A DNA stretch of 64,000 nucleotides from Parapedobacter koreensis (GTDB lineage Bacteria > Bacteroidota > Bacteroidia > Sphingobacteriales > Sphingobacteriaceae). The stretch covers positions 218,892-282,891 of the forward strand of contig NZ_FNZR01000008.1 in assembly GCF_900109365.1 (NCBI RefSeq), written 5' to 3'. A model generated the notes under the pieces. The model had not been told where the DNA came from. It was given only the letters and a program-made list of their open reading frames with translations, and did not search any database. Position 1 is the first letter of the stretch, and each line of letters starts with the position of its first letter. Shown in pieces: positions 9,404 through 18,481 of the stretch. Made by a program: the position numbers and the translations under genes.

Positions 9404-10867
9404 ATGGACAACCAATTGGTGCTGTATAATACATTAACAAGGAAGAAAGAAAAATTTGAGCCGCTGCATCCGCCCTTTGTGGGGATGTATGTCTGCGGGC
9501 CTACCGTATATAGCGATGTACACCTGGGCAACTGCCGTACATTTGTCTCTTTTGACCTGATCTTCCGTTACCTGCTGCATCTCGGCTATAAAGTCCGGTA
9601 TGTGCGCAATATTACCGATGCGGGCCACCTGGAAGGGGATCACGACGAGGGCGATGACAAATTTGCCAAGAAGGCCAAGCTGGAAAAGCTGGAGCCCATG
9701 GAAATCGTACAGAAATATACCTTGGGATTCCATGAAGTACTGCGGCTTTTCAATACCTTACCACCGAGCATCGAGCCTACTGCTACCGGCCATATTTCCG
9801 AGCAGATTGAGATGGTCAAAAAAATTATTGAGCAAGGCTATGCATATGAGGTGAACGGCACGGTGTACTTTGATGTGGAGAAGTATGTAAAGGAATATGA
9901 CTATACCACCCTCACCAACCGCAAGCTGGATGACATGCTCAACAATACACGTGAGCTGAACGGACAGGACGAGAAGCGTGGCAGGCTTGATTTTGCGCTG
10001 TGGATCAAGGCGAAACCCGAACACATCATGCGTTGGCCTTCGCCTTGGGGGGTAGGTTTTCCGGGATGGCATATCGAGTGCTCTGCCATGAGCAGCAAAT
10101 ACCTCGGCGAACAATTCGATATACACGGTGGCGGGATGGATCTGGCCGCCACGCACCATACGAATGAAATCGCCCAATCGCAGGCCTGCAACCATACCCA
10201 GCCCGCTAAATACTGGATGCATACGAATATGTTGACGGTAAACGGTGCGCGGATGTCAAAATCTGCCGGCAACGGATTCCTCCCGCATGAACTGTTCAGC
10301 GGGAACCATTCGCTGCTTAGCCGCGGATACTCGCCGATGGCCGTGCGGTTTTTCATGCTGCAAGCGCATTACCGGAGTACGCTCGACTTTTCAAATGAAG
10401 CACTTGATGCTGCCGATAAGGGATTCAAGCGGCTCATGAATGCCATGGCGCTGCTACCCAAGCTGAAGGCAACAGCCAAAAAAGCGGAATTCAAGGTAGA
10501 CGAGCTTCAACAGCGTTGCTATGCGGCCATGGATGATGATTTCAACAGTCCGGTGCTCATCGCTGAATTGTTTGAGGCTGTGCGCATTGTAAATAGTGTA
10601 TACGACGGTAAACTGGCTATTGACGAACCGTCACTTGCTGGACTGAAAACGTTGATGCAGCATTTTGTGCATGATGTGCTGGGCCTCATCGATGACAATA
10701 CCGGCTCTGATGATTTTGAGCAATTGATGGAGATGATCATTGCCCTGCGGAACGGTGCCAAACAGAATAAAGATTATGCAACCTCGGATCGAATCCGGGA
10801 GGGGCTCAGTGCCATCGGCATCCAGCTTAAAGATAGCAAAGAAGGTACACTTTGGAATAAGATTTGA
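9404..10867 (+). CDS. cysS: Cysteinyl-tRNA synthetase
   Basis: A 487-residue class I tRNA synthetase that charges tRNA-Cys. The zinc-site Cys lies in YVCGPTVYSDVHLGN, which also holds the HIGH-equivalent HLGN. A second zinc segment is GWHIECSAM, with the H of HHTNE. The KMSKS equivalent is RMSKSAGN. Length fits the family. A possible variant -7 box (TATTTTCG) lies at 9391-9398, just before the start. Confidence 0.97.
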   Translation: MDNQLVLYNTLTRKKEKFEPLHPPFVGMYVCGPTVYSDVHLGNCRTFVSFDLIFRYLLHLGYKVRYVRNITDAGHLEGDHDEGDDKFAKKAKLEKLEPMEIVQKYTLGFHEVLRLFNTLPPSIEPTATGHISEQIEMVKKIIEQGYAYEVNGTVYFDVEKYVKEYDYTTLTNRKLDDMLNNTRELNGQDEKRGRLDFALWIKAKPEHIMRWPSPWGVGFPGWHIECSAMSSKYLGEQFDIHGGGMDLAATHHTNEIAQSQACNHTQPAKYWMHTNMLTVNGARMSKSAGNGFLPHELFSGNHSLLSRGYSPMAVRFFMLQAHYRSTLDFSNEALDAADKGFKRLMNAMALLPKLKATAKKAEFKVDELQQRCYAAMDDDFNSPVLIAELFEAVRIVNSVYDGKLAIDEPSLAGLKTLMQHFVHDVLGLIDDNTGSDDFEQLMEMIIALRNGAKQNKDYATSDRIREGLSAIGIQLKDSKEGTLWNKI

Positions 10868-10883
10868 TATCAGTCCACCATTG

Positions 10884-11750
10884 ATGAAGTATATTGTCCG
10901 ATTAAGTATCCTTATTTTCTTCCTGACCATCGTTTCCTTCCATACCTATGCACAGGTATTGGGCAAAGTGGGTAGCCTGTTGTCGGCAGATCGCGCGGCC
11001 GCGCGGCTGTCAGCCACGGAGAGCCCGCATGCCGCGCTGTTGTCTATCGTAGATCGCAACTCCATTTTCTTTACCCCTGCACCTACACCGGCACAGGAGT
11101 ACCTGAATAATCGACCGAATATTCCTGACGTGCTGACGTGGAAACCTACCTTTGCTGCCGTAGCCAAGAGCATGGAATGGGGGGTGACTGCGGGATCGAT
11201 GACATTCCAGCGGGTAGGCGCTATACAACGGTATGGGGAATACCTCGCCGTATGGCGCCGCGACCGTAAAGGCAATTGGAAGATTGACCTTCGTGCACAG
11301 GTGGAGCACCATGGCGGGAGTACCGAACCCGAACTGCAGTACATCGAGCCGGATGACAAAGACTATACAAAGTTTCGTACCAAAGAGCGGATACAGCAAC
11401 GGAAGGAAATCGTCAGCAGCAATGACCAGCTGCTTTCCGCCGTACTGAAATCAAATGCGGGTGTTGCCTACGAGGAATTTTTAGCAGACGACGCCCGGTT
11501 TTATTTTCCTTGGAAAACACCGATTGTGGGAAAAAGTGACATTATTGCCTTTGCGAAGAAGCAGGATTTGGCGATACAGGCGGAGTCCTTGGTTTCCAGC
11601 CGTTCGTATAGCGGCGAGCTTGCTTATTCGTACGGTAGGGCTACGGTAGCGACAGCCGATGGGCAGTTCAAATGCAATTATGTGCGCATTTGGCAGCTAC
11701 AGCCAGATTTCCAATGGCGTGTCATCATTGAAATGCTGTTTGAGTCTTAG
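10884..11750 (+). CDS. Secreted NTF2-like (DUF4440/SnoaL-type) protein, two-domain
   Basis: About 288 residues from the ATG at 10884, chosen because it opens with a typical signal peptide ending near SFHTYAQ; longer in-frame starts would lie inside cysS. The mature part appears to hold two NTF2-like halves: residues ~30-145 (YGEYLAVWRRDRKGNWKIDL) and ~155-288 (YSYGRATV ... YVRIWQLQPDFQWRVIIEM). The repeated aromatic 'W..W.I' ends are typical of SnoaL/DUF4440 folds. The role is unknown; such proteins often bind small ligands. It starts 17 bases after the cysS stop and is convergent with the foldase gene. Confidence 0.7.
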   Translation: MKYIVRLSILIFFLTIVSFHTYAQVLGKVGSLLSADRAAARLSATESPHAALLSIVDRNSIFFTPAPTPAQEYLNNRPNIPDVLTWKPTFAAVAKSMEWGVTAGSMTFQRVGAIQRYGEYLAVWRRDRKGNWKIDLRAQVEHHGGSTEPELQYIEPDDKDYTKFRTKERIQQRKEIVSSNDQLLSAVLKSNAGVAYEEFLADDARFYFPWKTPIVGKSDIIAFAKKQDLAIQAESLVSSRSYSGELAYSYGRATVATADGQFKCNYVRIWQLQPDFQWRVIIEMLFES

Positions 11751-11771
11751 ATTCAAGCGGTTGCTCTTACC

Positions 11772-13157
11772 TCATTGTTGGGCTACCGCTTCTCCACCGC
11801 TATCCTTCAGCCAGATTTTCAGATCATCGCAGTCGTAGTATGCATCATTGATGTTGATGAAGGTCACTTTCCGGCGGCCTTCAAACCACTCGCTGAGCTT
11901 GCGGTTGATTTTGTCATCAAGGGCGGCTTCCTTGATCTTGGCGAAATCCTGTTCAAGGTTTGCCTGGTGCGGTGCGGTGCGCGATTTGAGGTAGGTAAAC
12001 CGGTAACCGGTTTTGTTCGTTTGATCCGTAAACGATGCGGGCCTTGAATATTGGCCGGGCTGCAAGGTGTCTATGGCTGTAAAAACGGACGCATCGAGCT
12101 TGTCTGCCGGGATCAAGGTCGTCCGGCTTTGCTGATTTTCCATATTCAGCAGCATGCCGCCATTGTACTTGGTTTCCTTATTGTCGGAATACAGCGTAGC
12201 GGCCGTATAAAAGTCAAGCTTTTTGGCTGCTACGTTTTCATAAATACTGTCAATGTGTTTTTTTGCCCGATCCAAGCTGGCTTGGGTCGGTTTGATTTGG
12301 ATGAGTATATGCCGTACCCGCGCTTCCTCACCCCGCCGTTCGAGCACCTCCAGGAAGTGGAAGCCATGCTCGGACTCGAATACCTGGGAAAGTTCGCCGG
12401 GCTTGAGCCGGAAGGCGACGGCAGAAAATTCCTTGACATACCGATCACGCGTGCTGAATCCGAGATCGCCGCCATATGGGGCCGAACCGCCGTCCTGCGA
12501 ATAAAGGCGCGCTATGGTGGCAAAGTCGGCACCGTCAGCAATTTGCTTGCGCAATTCTTCGGCACGGTCGCGGTATTGCTGTTTTTCTTCACGGGTGAGC
12601 TGCGGGTATACCACCAACTCGCCTACTTCCACTTCGGTATTGAAATAGGGGAGGCTGTCTTTCTCCAGCGATTCAAAATAACGTTTGACCTCCAGTGGGG
12701 TCACATCGATGCCGGACACAATGTTTTGCTGCATCTTATTGGCCTTCAGCTGCTCGTATACGCTGGGCCGCATCTCCTCTTTGTATTGGAGCAGGGAGCG
12801 ATTGAGGAAGCGCTCAAGCCGTTCCTGCCCACCAGCCTGGCTCGACATGTAGCGCAGGCGTGAATTGATGTTGTCATCCACCTCGCTTTCGCCCACATCA
12901 ATGGAATCAATGGCGGCCTGCTGGGCCAGCAGCTTCTGTGTCAGCTGCTGCTGGAGGATATAGCATTTGAAATCTTCGTCGGCCTTATTGCCTTGGGCAA
13001 GGTACTGGGCATATTGCATTTCGATCTCCGATTGCAGGATGATGTTTGATCCCACCATCGCAGCGACCTTATCGATGACCTGGGCTTGCTGGGCCATGGA
13101 CAAATTGGACGCACCCACTATTGCCAGAATAAGAAAAATGCAGCTATGTCTACTCAT
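11772..13157 (-). CDS. surA: Periplasmic peptidyl-prolyl isomerase / chaperone, SurA type
   Basis: A 461-residue exported foldase. It has a signal peptide (ending near SMAQQ), an N-terminal SurA helical domain (30-170), then a parvulin domain around 180-290 with GGDLGFSTRD and FESEHGFHFLEV, and a more divergent second parvulin-like segment (about 290-400, starting ARVRHILIQ). It would help outer-membrane protein folding in the periplasm. Its start codon abuts the stop of the upstream foldase lipoprotein, so the two form an operon. The name surA is by family resemblance. Confidence 0.85.
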   Translation of the reverse strand: MSRHSCIFLILAIVGASNLSMAQQAQVIDKVAAMVGSNIILQSEIEMQYAQYLAQGNKADEDFKCYILQQQLTQKLLAQQAAIDSIDVGESEVDDNINSRLRYMSSQAGGQERLERFLNRSLLQYKEEMRPSVYEQLKANKMQQNIVSGIDVTPLEVKRYFESLEKDSLPYFNTEVEVGELVVYPQLTREEKQQYRDRAEELRKQIADGADFATIARLYSQDGGSAPYGGDLGFSTRDRYVKEFSAVAFRLKPGELSQVFESEHGFHFLEVLERRGEEARVRHILIQIKPTQASLDRAKKHIDSIYENVAAKKLDFYTAATLYSDNKETKYNGGMLLNMENQQSRTTLIPADKLDASVFTAIDTLQPGQYSRPASFTDQTNKTGYRFTYLKSRTAPHQANLEQDFAKIKEAALDDKINRKLSEWFEGRRKVTFININDAYYDCDDLKIWLKDSGGEAVAQQ

Positions 13158-14000
13158 TTAGTTATATATTTCAATGTTATTTTTTTCGCGGGCATCATCC
13201 ATGATGCGCCTTTGCATCTGATCAATCAAATCAATTTTGCGTTTATTCAAAATCAGGTTACGGATATTGTTTTGCACCAACGATAGCGGTGAACGGGTAT
13301 CCCTGAATTTAGAATCCTGCAAAATTATCAGATATAATTCATTATTTTCAATTATTTCAAAAATTCGCCCCGTTTTGCCGTAATCGTCTTCGTTGATTTT
13401 GGCAATCGGAAATTTCCTGATCAAATCATTCACGTAGTACCATGCCGTATCGTGCAGGGCATATTGCGACGCATACATCGCACAATATTTTTCCAGGAGA
13501 TCCTGCTCTTCGAAATCTGTGGATTGAAACAACCGTTTTACCCTATCCAGTTCGGGCGCATCCCTTTTTAGCCGGATATAAGAAGTCTTAAGGATAGGCT
13601 GCTTGAGGGTGAATAGCTCCTCCCGCGAGTCATAATATGCACTTATTTCTTCATCGGAGACCAATGTGTCCAATTTTTGGTTGATCAATGCCTGCTCATA
13701 TTCATAGACAATGAGGCCATTTTGGTATTCTTCCACTTGCCTTTGGAGGCGCTCCGTATTCATGCTCACATTTCGCTGTGCATGGTGCAGCAAAGCTTGC
13801 TGGCGTGTCCATTGCTCGATATATGCCCGCACAAGCTGGATGCTGTCATCACCGGTGACCCCATTGGGCACCACACCTTGCAGATCTTCCGGGAAGAGGT
13901 ATTGGTCAAACGACCGCGCTACGGGTACCGGTTTTCCGCGCTGGCAAGACACAAATAACGACGTAAGGAGGATGATTACCAATATGTATACCCTAATCAT
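13158..14000 (-). CDS. SurA-like periplasmic foldase lipoprotein
   Basis: A 280-residue lipoprotein: a hydrophobic leader ending LFVSC puts the lipidated Cys near residue 19. The mature protein is charged and helical, with the layout of a SurA N-terminal domain (long helices around 45-120) followed by a degenerate parvulin-like part, and it lacks the full GGDLG motif. It is the first gene of a two-gene unit with surA (coordinates abut). Such truncated foldase partners are frequent in Bacteroidota; the assignment rests on context and helix pattern. Confidence 0.7.
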   Translation of the reverse strand: MIRVYILVIILLTSLFVSCQRGKPVPVARSFDQYLFPEDLQGVVPNGVTGDDSIQLVRAYIEQWTRQQALLHHAQRNVSMNTERLQRQVEEYQNGLIVYEYEQALINQKLDTLVSDEEISAYYDSREELFTLKQPILKTSYIRLKRDAPELDRVKRLFQSTDFEEQDLLEKYCAMYASQYALHDTAWYYVNDLIRKFPIAKINEDDYGKTGRIFEIIENNELYLIILQDSKFRDTRSPLSLVQNNIRNLILNKRKIDLIDQMQRRIMDDAREKNNIEIYN

Positions 14001-14137
14001 TAGTTTTTCTGTGCTTGCCCAAAACCAACCTGCTTGTTTTCAAAAGGCTAAAATACGTATTTGTGGCCAATGTGGCATGGATTTAACCAATTTTAACACA
14101 TTTTATATAACACGATTAAATATTAAATTTTAATGAT

Positions 14138-14145
14138 TACCTTTG
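14138..14145 (+). promoter_or_regulatory. -7 box (TACCTTTG) of the ECF sigma gene
   Basis: A perfect TAnnTTTG box. It overlaps the longest possible start of the sigma gene (14133), which argues that translation really starts at the ATG at 14166, about 14 bases after the predicted transcription start. Confidence 0.6.
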
Positions 14146-14165
14146 GCTTAACCAATTATAAAACC

Positions 14166-14732
14166 ATGTCGATGAAACCAGCGGAACTAAAGGCTTTGGT
14201 TGACGAAATGGCCGCCTCGAATTCGGAAAGTGCTTATAGGCAGGTGTTTGACCAGCTATTCCTTCCCATCCGGAAGTTTTCATACGGCATTGTCAAATCC
14301 TGGGAAGCGGCCGAAGAAATAGCGAGCGACGTACTCTTTATGCTTTGGCAGCAACGCGAACGGCTCGCGGAGGTAAACAATATCCAGTATTATGCCTATG
14401 TAGCAGCCCGCAATCAGGCATTGAACCTACTTAAAAGGCAAATCGGCAGGGAAATCATCTCGCTGAATGACGTGGAAGTAGATATCCGGCTCGTTGCCTT
14501 GTCACCCGAAGCGATTTTTCTACAGGGCGAATTGCGGGATAAGCTGGAGGGGGCCATCGCGTCGTTGCCCAAGCAGTGCAAGCTGGTGTTCAAATTGATA
14601 AAAGAAGATGGATTCTCCTATAAAGAAGTGGCCGACATGCTCGGCGTTTCTCCCAAAACCGTAGATGCCCATTTGGTGAATGCCATGAAGAAATTAGCCA
14701 CGATCCTGAAAGCCGAGTTTAAACTGGCTTAA
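14166..14732 (+). CDS. ECF-type RNA polymerase sigma factor (Bacteroidota SusC/FecR-linked family)
   Basis: About 188 residues from 14166 (an in-frame ATG at 14133 lies in the promoter). Region 2 is seen around FSYGIVKSWEAAEEIASDVLFMLWQQR, and region 4 near the C terminus with FSYKEVADMLGVSPKTVDAHL as the helix-turn-helix. The family pairs with a FecR anti-sigma and a SusC carrying an STN domain, forming a trans-envelope switch. Here FecR is the third gene downstream, with two enzymes in between, an unusual order. Predicted targets are the SusC/SusD operon and perhaps the enzymes. Confidence 0.9.
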   Translation: MSMKPAELKALVDEMAASNSESAYRQVFDQLFLPIRKFSYGIVKSWEAAEEIASDVLFMLWQQRERLAEVNNIQYYAYVAARNQALNLLKRQIGREIISLNDVEVDIRLVALSPEAIFLQGELRDKLEGAIASLPKQCKLVFKLIKEDGFSYKEVADMLGVSPKTVDAHLVNAMKKLATILKAEFKLA

Positions 14733-14773
14733 AATAATTGGTACAATCCCATACATTTTTACCACATTAATAA

Positions 14774-14781
14774 TATTTTTG
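14774..14781 (+). promoter_or_regulatory. -7 box (TATTTTTG) before the oxidoreductase gene
   Basis: Matches TAnnTTTG and lies in the 112-base gap after the sigma gene. A start near 14788 gives a leader of about 57 bases that contains the palindrome at 14793-14805. Confidence 0.5.
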
Positions 14782-14792
14782 CGAAGCTGGTA

Positions 14793-14805
14793 TTGGCAGT
14801 GCCAA
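14793..14805 (+). promoter_or_regulatory. 13-base perfect palindrome, candidate operator
   Basis: TTGGCAGTGCCAA is a perfect inverted repeat around a central G. It lies just downstream of the predicted -7 box and 40 bases before the oxidoreductase ATG, where a repressor could block transcription. The binding protein is unknown. Confidence 0.45.
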
Positions 14806-14844
14806 CGATAGCATTCCTTAGAAAACTTATAAAATCAAATAATT

Positions 14845-16017
14845 ATGGTCGACAAGAGCATCAATCGTAAACTCAGGATGGGTATGGTAGGCGGGGGGCA
14901 AGGCGCCTTCATCGGCGAAGTACACCGCATAGCGGCACAATTGGACAATCAAATCGAGCTGGTCTGCGGGGCGTTCAGTTCGGATGCGGAAAAGTCCAAG
15001 ACAAGCGGGGAATCGCTTTTCCTGCCCAGCAATCGCGTGTATGGGAGTTACCAAGAGATGATTGAGCAAGAAAAGCAATTACCCGAAGGCGAACGCATGG
15101 ATTTCGTGAGTATCGTCACCCCCAACCATGTCCATTTCGGGCCGGCAATGCTGGCGTTGGAGCATGGATTCCATGTGGTATTGGACAAGCCCATGACGTT
15201 TGATCTGGCTGAAGCCAAGCAGCTCAAGGAGAAGGTGGACGAAACCGGGCTGCTATTTTTGCTCACGCATACGTACGTGGGCTACCCGATGGTACGGCAG
15301 GCTCGGAAGTTGGTGCGCGACGGTGCATTGGGAAAGATCCGCAAGATCTATGTGGAGTATCCACAAGGCTGGCTGAGCCGGGAGCAGGACGACAGCAACA
15401 AACAGGCGTCATGGCGTACGGACCCTGCGAAATCAGGCAAGGCCGGTTGCATGGGCGACATCGGTACGCACGCGTTGCACCTCGCTGAGTTTATCTCGGG
15501 CCTGCGGACTACCCACCTTTGCGCCGCACTGTACACCTACGTGGAGGGACGCAAGCTGGAAGACGACGGCAATGTACTGTTGCGCTTCGAAGGTGGAGCG
15601 AGTGGCGTGCTGATTGCATCGCAGGTGGCCGCAGGCGAGGAAAACGCCTTGAAAATCCGCGTCTATGGAGAAAACGGTGGCTTGGAATGGCACCAACAGG
15701 AACCCAATACCTTGCTGGTGAAATGGCTTGATCAGCCCACGCAGATCTACCGGTCGAACAACGGCGGGTGGATTTCGGCAGAAGCGGCGTCGCTGTGCCG
15801 GACACCGGCAGGACATCCGGAAGGCTATCTGGAAGCGTTTGCCAACCTGTATAAAATCTTTGGCGGCGCATTGCGCGCTAAGCTGGGGGGCGGGCAGCCC
15901 GAAGCTGGTGGGCACGACTTCCCTTCCGTGGAGGATGGCGTGCGCGGGATGGCTTTCCTGGACAATGTCGTCCGCAGCAATGAAAGCAATGAGAAATGGA
16001 CACCCTTTACGGTCTAA
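14845..16017 (+). CDS. Gfo/Idh/MocA-family NAD(P)-dependent oxidoreductase
   Basis: A 390-residue sugar or inositol oxidoreductase. An N-terminal Rossmann fold has [15 protein letters not shown] near 12-26, the sugar-dehydrogenase signature appears as [16 protein letters not shown] (DKP in place of EKP), and the C-terminal alpha/beta domain contains [13 protein letters not shown]. There is no signal peptide, so it acts in the cytoplasm. It is followed 27 bases later by a TIM-barrel isomerase/epimerase, a common pair in keto-sugar and inositol degradation. The exact substrate cannot be read. Confidence 0.9.
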   Translation: MVDKSINRKLRMGMVGGGQGAFIGEVHRIAAQLDNQIELVCGAFSSDAEKSKTSGESLFLPSNRVYGSYQEMIEQEKQLPEGERMDFVSIVTPNHVHFGPAMLALEHGFHVVLDKPMTFDLAEAKQLKEKVDETGLLFLLTHTYVGYPMVRQARKLVRDGALGKIRKIYVEYPQGWLSREQDDSNKQASWRTDPAKSGKAGCMGDIGTHALHLAEFISGLRTTHLCAALYTYVEGRKLEDDGNVLLRFEGGASGVLIASQVAAGEENALKIRVYGENGGLEWHQQEPNTLLVKWLDQPTQIYRSNNGGWISAEAASLCRTPAGHPEGYLEAFANLYKIFGGALRAKLGGGQPEAGGHDFPSVEDGVRGMAFLDNVVRSNESNEKWTPFTV

Positions 16018-16044
16018 TGATTATTTTATTTTAATGACATAACC

Positions 16045-17100
16045 ATGCAAACAATAAAAGGACCAGGCATCTTCCTGGCGCAATTTTTAGGCGATCAACC
16101 GCCATTCGACACATTTGAGTCCATCTGCCGGTGGGCCAAAGATTTGGGATTTAAAGGGATACAAATCCCTACATGGGCAACCTCCTATTTTGACCTCCAG
16201 CAAGCGGCGGAGAGCAAGACCTACGCCGACGAAATCAAGGGGCTCGCGAATGAAATCGGGCTGGAAATCACCGAGCTATCCACGCACCTGCAGGGCCAGC
16301 TGGTGGCCGTACACCCGGCCTATGACCAATTGTTCGACGGCTTTGCCCCTGCGGCATATCACAACAACCCGAAGGCACGGACGGAATGGGCTGTACAGCA
16401 ACTGAAATATGCCGCCAAAGCTTCGGCCAACCTGGGATTGAACGCACATGCCACGTTCAGCGGTGCCCTGTTGTGGCATACCGTCTATCCGTGGCCGCAG
16501 CGCCCACAAGGGTTGGTAGACACAGGCTTTACGGAACTGGCCAAGCGCTGGCGCCCGATACTGGATGTGTTTGACGAAAACGGCGTGGATGTATGCTACG
16601 AGATCCACCCCGGCGAGGACCTGCACGATGGCGTCAGCTATGAACGTTTCCTGGAGAAGGTAGACAACCACCCGCGGGCATGCCTGCTGTATGACCCATC
16701 GCATTTCGTATTACAGTGCCTGGATTACCTGGCTTATATCGATTATTACCACGAGCGTATCCGGATGTTCCATGTGAAGGATGCTGAGTTTAATCCTACA
16801 GGCAAGCAGGGCGTCTATGGCGGCTACTCCGGCTGGGTAGAACGTGCAGGCCGTTTCCGTTCGCTGGGCGATGGGCAGGTGGATTTCGGAGCGGTATTCA
16901 GCAAGCTCACGGCCTATGACTTCAAGGGCTGGGCGGTGATGGAATGGGAGTGCGCGCTGAAGCATCCGGAAGATGGGGCCCGCGAAGGCGCGGTATTCAT
17001 CAAGGATCACATCATCCGCGTCACGGAGAAGACCTTCGATGATTTTGCAGGCGGAAAGGCAGACGAAGCCAGCAACAGGCGGCTACTGGGGCTTGATTAG
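16045..17100 (+). CDS. Sugar phosphate isomerase/epimerase family (xylose-isomerase-like TIM barrel)
   Basis: A 351-residue AP-endonuclease-2-type TIM barrel. Metal-ligand segments typical of the family are VCYEIHPGED near 188 and LLYDPSHFVLQ near 217, FHVKDAEF near 247, and VMEWECALKHPEDGA near the end. No signal peptide. It probably isomerises or epimerises the keto-sugar made or used by the neighbouring oxidoreductase, which is inference from the pairing. A strong terminator follows at 17119-17168. Confidence 0.88.
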   Translation: MQTIKGPGIFLAQFLGDQPPFDTFESICRWAKDLGFKGIQIPTWATSYFDLQQAAESKTYADEIKGLANEIGLEITELSTHLQGQLVAVHPAYDQLFDGFAPAAYHNNPKARTEWAVQQLKYAAKASANLGLNAHATFSGALLWHTVYPWPQRPQGLVDTGFTELAKRWRPILDVFDENGVDVCYEIHPGEDLHDGVSYERFLEKVDNHPRACLLYDPSHFVLQCLDYLAYIDYYHERIRMFHVKDAEFNPTGKQGVYGGYSGWVERAGRFRSLGDGQVDFGAVFSKLTAYDFKGWAVMEWECALKHPEDGAREGAVFIKDHIIRVTEKTFDDFAGGKADEASNRRLLGLD

Positions 17101-17118
17101 CCACCACCCTAACTAACG

Positions 17119-17168
17119 GGCCAGTGGGGCGCAACGTTTGAATTCGAGCGTTGCACCACTGGCCTTTT
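17119..17168 (+). terminator. Rho-independent-type terminator after the isomerase gene
   Basis: The arms GGCCAGTGG..GCAACG and CGTTGC.CCACTGGCC form a long stem (15 pairs with a small internal asymmetry, loop about 12), followed by TTTT. It separates the sigma/oxidoreductase/isomerase unit from the fecR-susC unit. Confidence 0.8.
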
Positions 17169-17297
17169 ATCACCGATCACCCACCACTAATCACCCCCCG
17201 TAAAAAAAATTCATTTCCCATTAGGGAGATTCCTGAAAATTATTGTCTATACGATCAAAGACTACAGTTATAAACCAATAAAGTCTTTTCGATTTTT

Positions 17298-18386
17298 ATG
17301 GATGGTAAGCGAATCATCGTGTTGTTGGCACGTAGGGCAGCTGGCGAAATCAGCGTTAGTGAGTCAGCGGAATTGGATAATTTGTTGGCAAATCATCCAG
17401 ACACCGTATACTATGAGGAATTTGTCCAGGAACTGTGGAAAGCGCCCGAACAGGAAACAGACGTCGAACAGTTTTTCGATTGGCATAAGCAACGGCACGG
17501 CAAAGCCTTATTTTTTGAAGAAGAAGAGGCTGTGGCCCAGCCGCTATCCGGTACCTCAACAGGAGCGTTCTGGAGACGCCTCGGCAGGCAACAGCTGGTG
17601 CTTTATGCGCTGGTGCTGGTGATAGGTGCCACAGGCCTTTGGTTATTCATCGGCAACAAGGCTGAGGTACTGCCCGATAGGATAGAAATCGTGGCTGAAA
17701 AAGGCGTGCGCAAGCAATTTCAATTGCCGGATGGCACGAAGGTGTGGCTCAATGCAGACAGCAGGCTATGGTACGACAGCAAGATGCAGACCAACGGGAC
17801 AAGGGCCGTGGAGCTACAAGGGGAGGGTTATTTCGATGTCGAAAAAGATAGTAAACGGCCATTTATCATCTCCACGGAAAAGATTTCCATCCGGGTGTTG
17901 GGTACGGCGTTCAACGTGAAAGCCTATCCGGATGACGATAAAACGGAGACCACGCTTATCCGGGGATCGATAGAACTGTCCGTCAATGATCGGCCGCATG
18001 AAAAAATCGTGATGAAGCCCAATGAGAAAGTCGCCATTTCCAACTATACGCCAGTTGATAACCCGGATGACGGCGACCAGAAGAGCGCCCTTACGCTGAC
18101 TATCGGAAGCCTCTCCAAAGTGCAGGTGGCTGATGGGGAATATATCCAGGAAACTTCTTGGGTGGACGATAAACTGGTGTTTAGAAACGAAACCTTAGCG
18201 GAGCTGGTACCGAAGATTGAGCGGTGGTACAATGTCAATGTCAACGTGACCAATCCCAATGTGATGGCTTACCGGTATACCTCTACCATCACCGAGGAAG
18301 ATGACATCCACCAATTATTGGAAGCCTTGCAATTCATTCATTCGTTTAACTATAAAATTGAAAACCATGACGTGACGATTTATTAA
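17298..18386 (+). CDS. FecR-family anti-sigma factor
   Basis: A 362-residue inner-membrane anti-sigma factor. It has an N-terminal cytoplasmic sigma-binding part (1-95), one transmembrane helix near 100-118 (QLVLYALVLVIGATGLWLFI), then the periplasmic FecR domain with GVRKQFQLPDGTKVWLN, GEGYFDV and VLGTAFNVKAY, and a C-terminal STN-like end (about 285-362) beginning LVFRNETLAELV. It receives the signal from the STN domain of the SusC encoded 95 bases downstream and releases the ECF sigma encoded at 14166. No clear TAnnTTTG box lies in the 197-base gap upstream, which may mean it is read from the ECF promoter. Confidence 0.92.
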   Translation: MDGKRIIVLLARRAAGEISVSESAELDNLLANHPDTVYYEEFVQELWKAPEQETDVEQFFDWHKQRHGKALFFEEEEAVAQPLSGTSTGAFWRRLGRQQLVLYALVLVIGATGLWLFIGNKAEVLPDRIEIVAEKGVRKQFQLPDGTKVWLNADSRLWYDSKMQTNGTRAVELQGEGYFDVEKDSKRPFIISTEKISIRVLGTAFNVKAYPDDDKTETTLIRGSIELSVNDRPHEKIVMKPNEKVAISNYTPVDNPDDGDQKSALTLTIGSLSKVQVADGEYIQETSWVDDKLVFRNETLAELVPKIERWYNVNVNVTNPNVMAYRYTSTITEEDDIHQLLEALQFIHSFNYKIENHDVTIY

Positions 18387-18481
18387 AAAAAATGAGAAGT
18401 GCGCCAACACTTCTCATCCAAACCTTCAATGAGCAGCAGCCACTGCTCGGGTCAGATTTTTTAACGATAAAAGCCAAAATT

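Noticed and set aside
12051..12863. 270-residue plus-strand open frame inside surA
   Set aside because: Antisense shadow of the conserved foldase gene.
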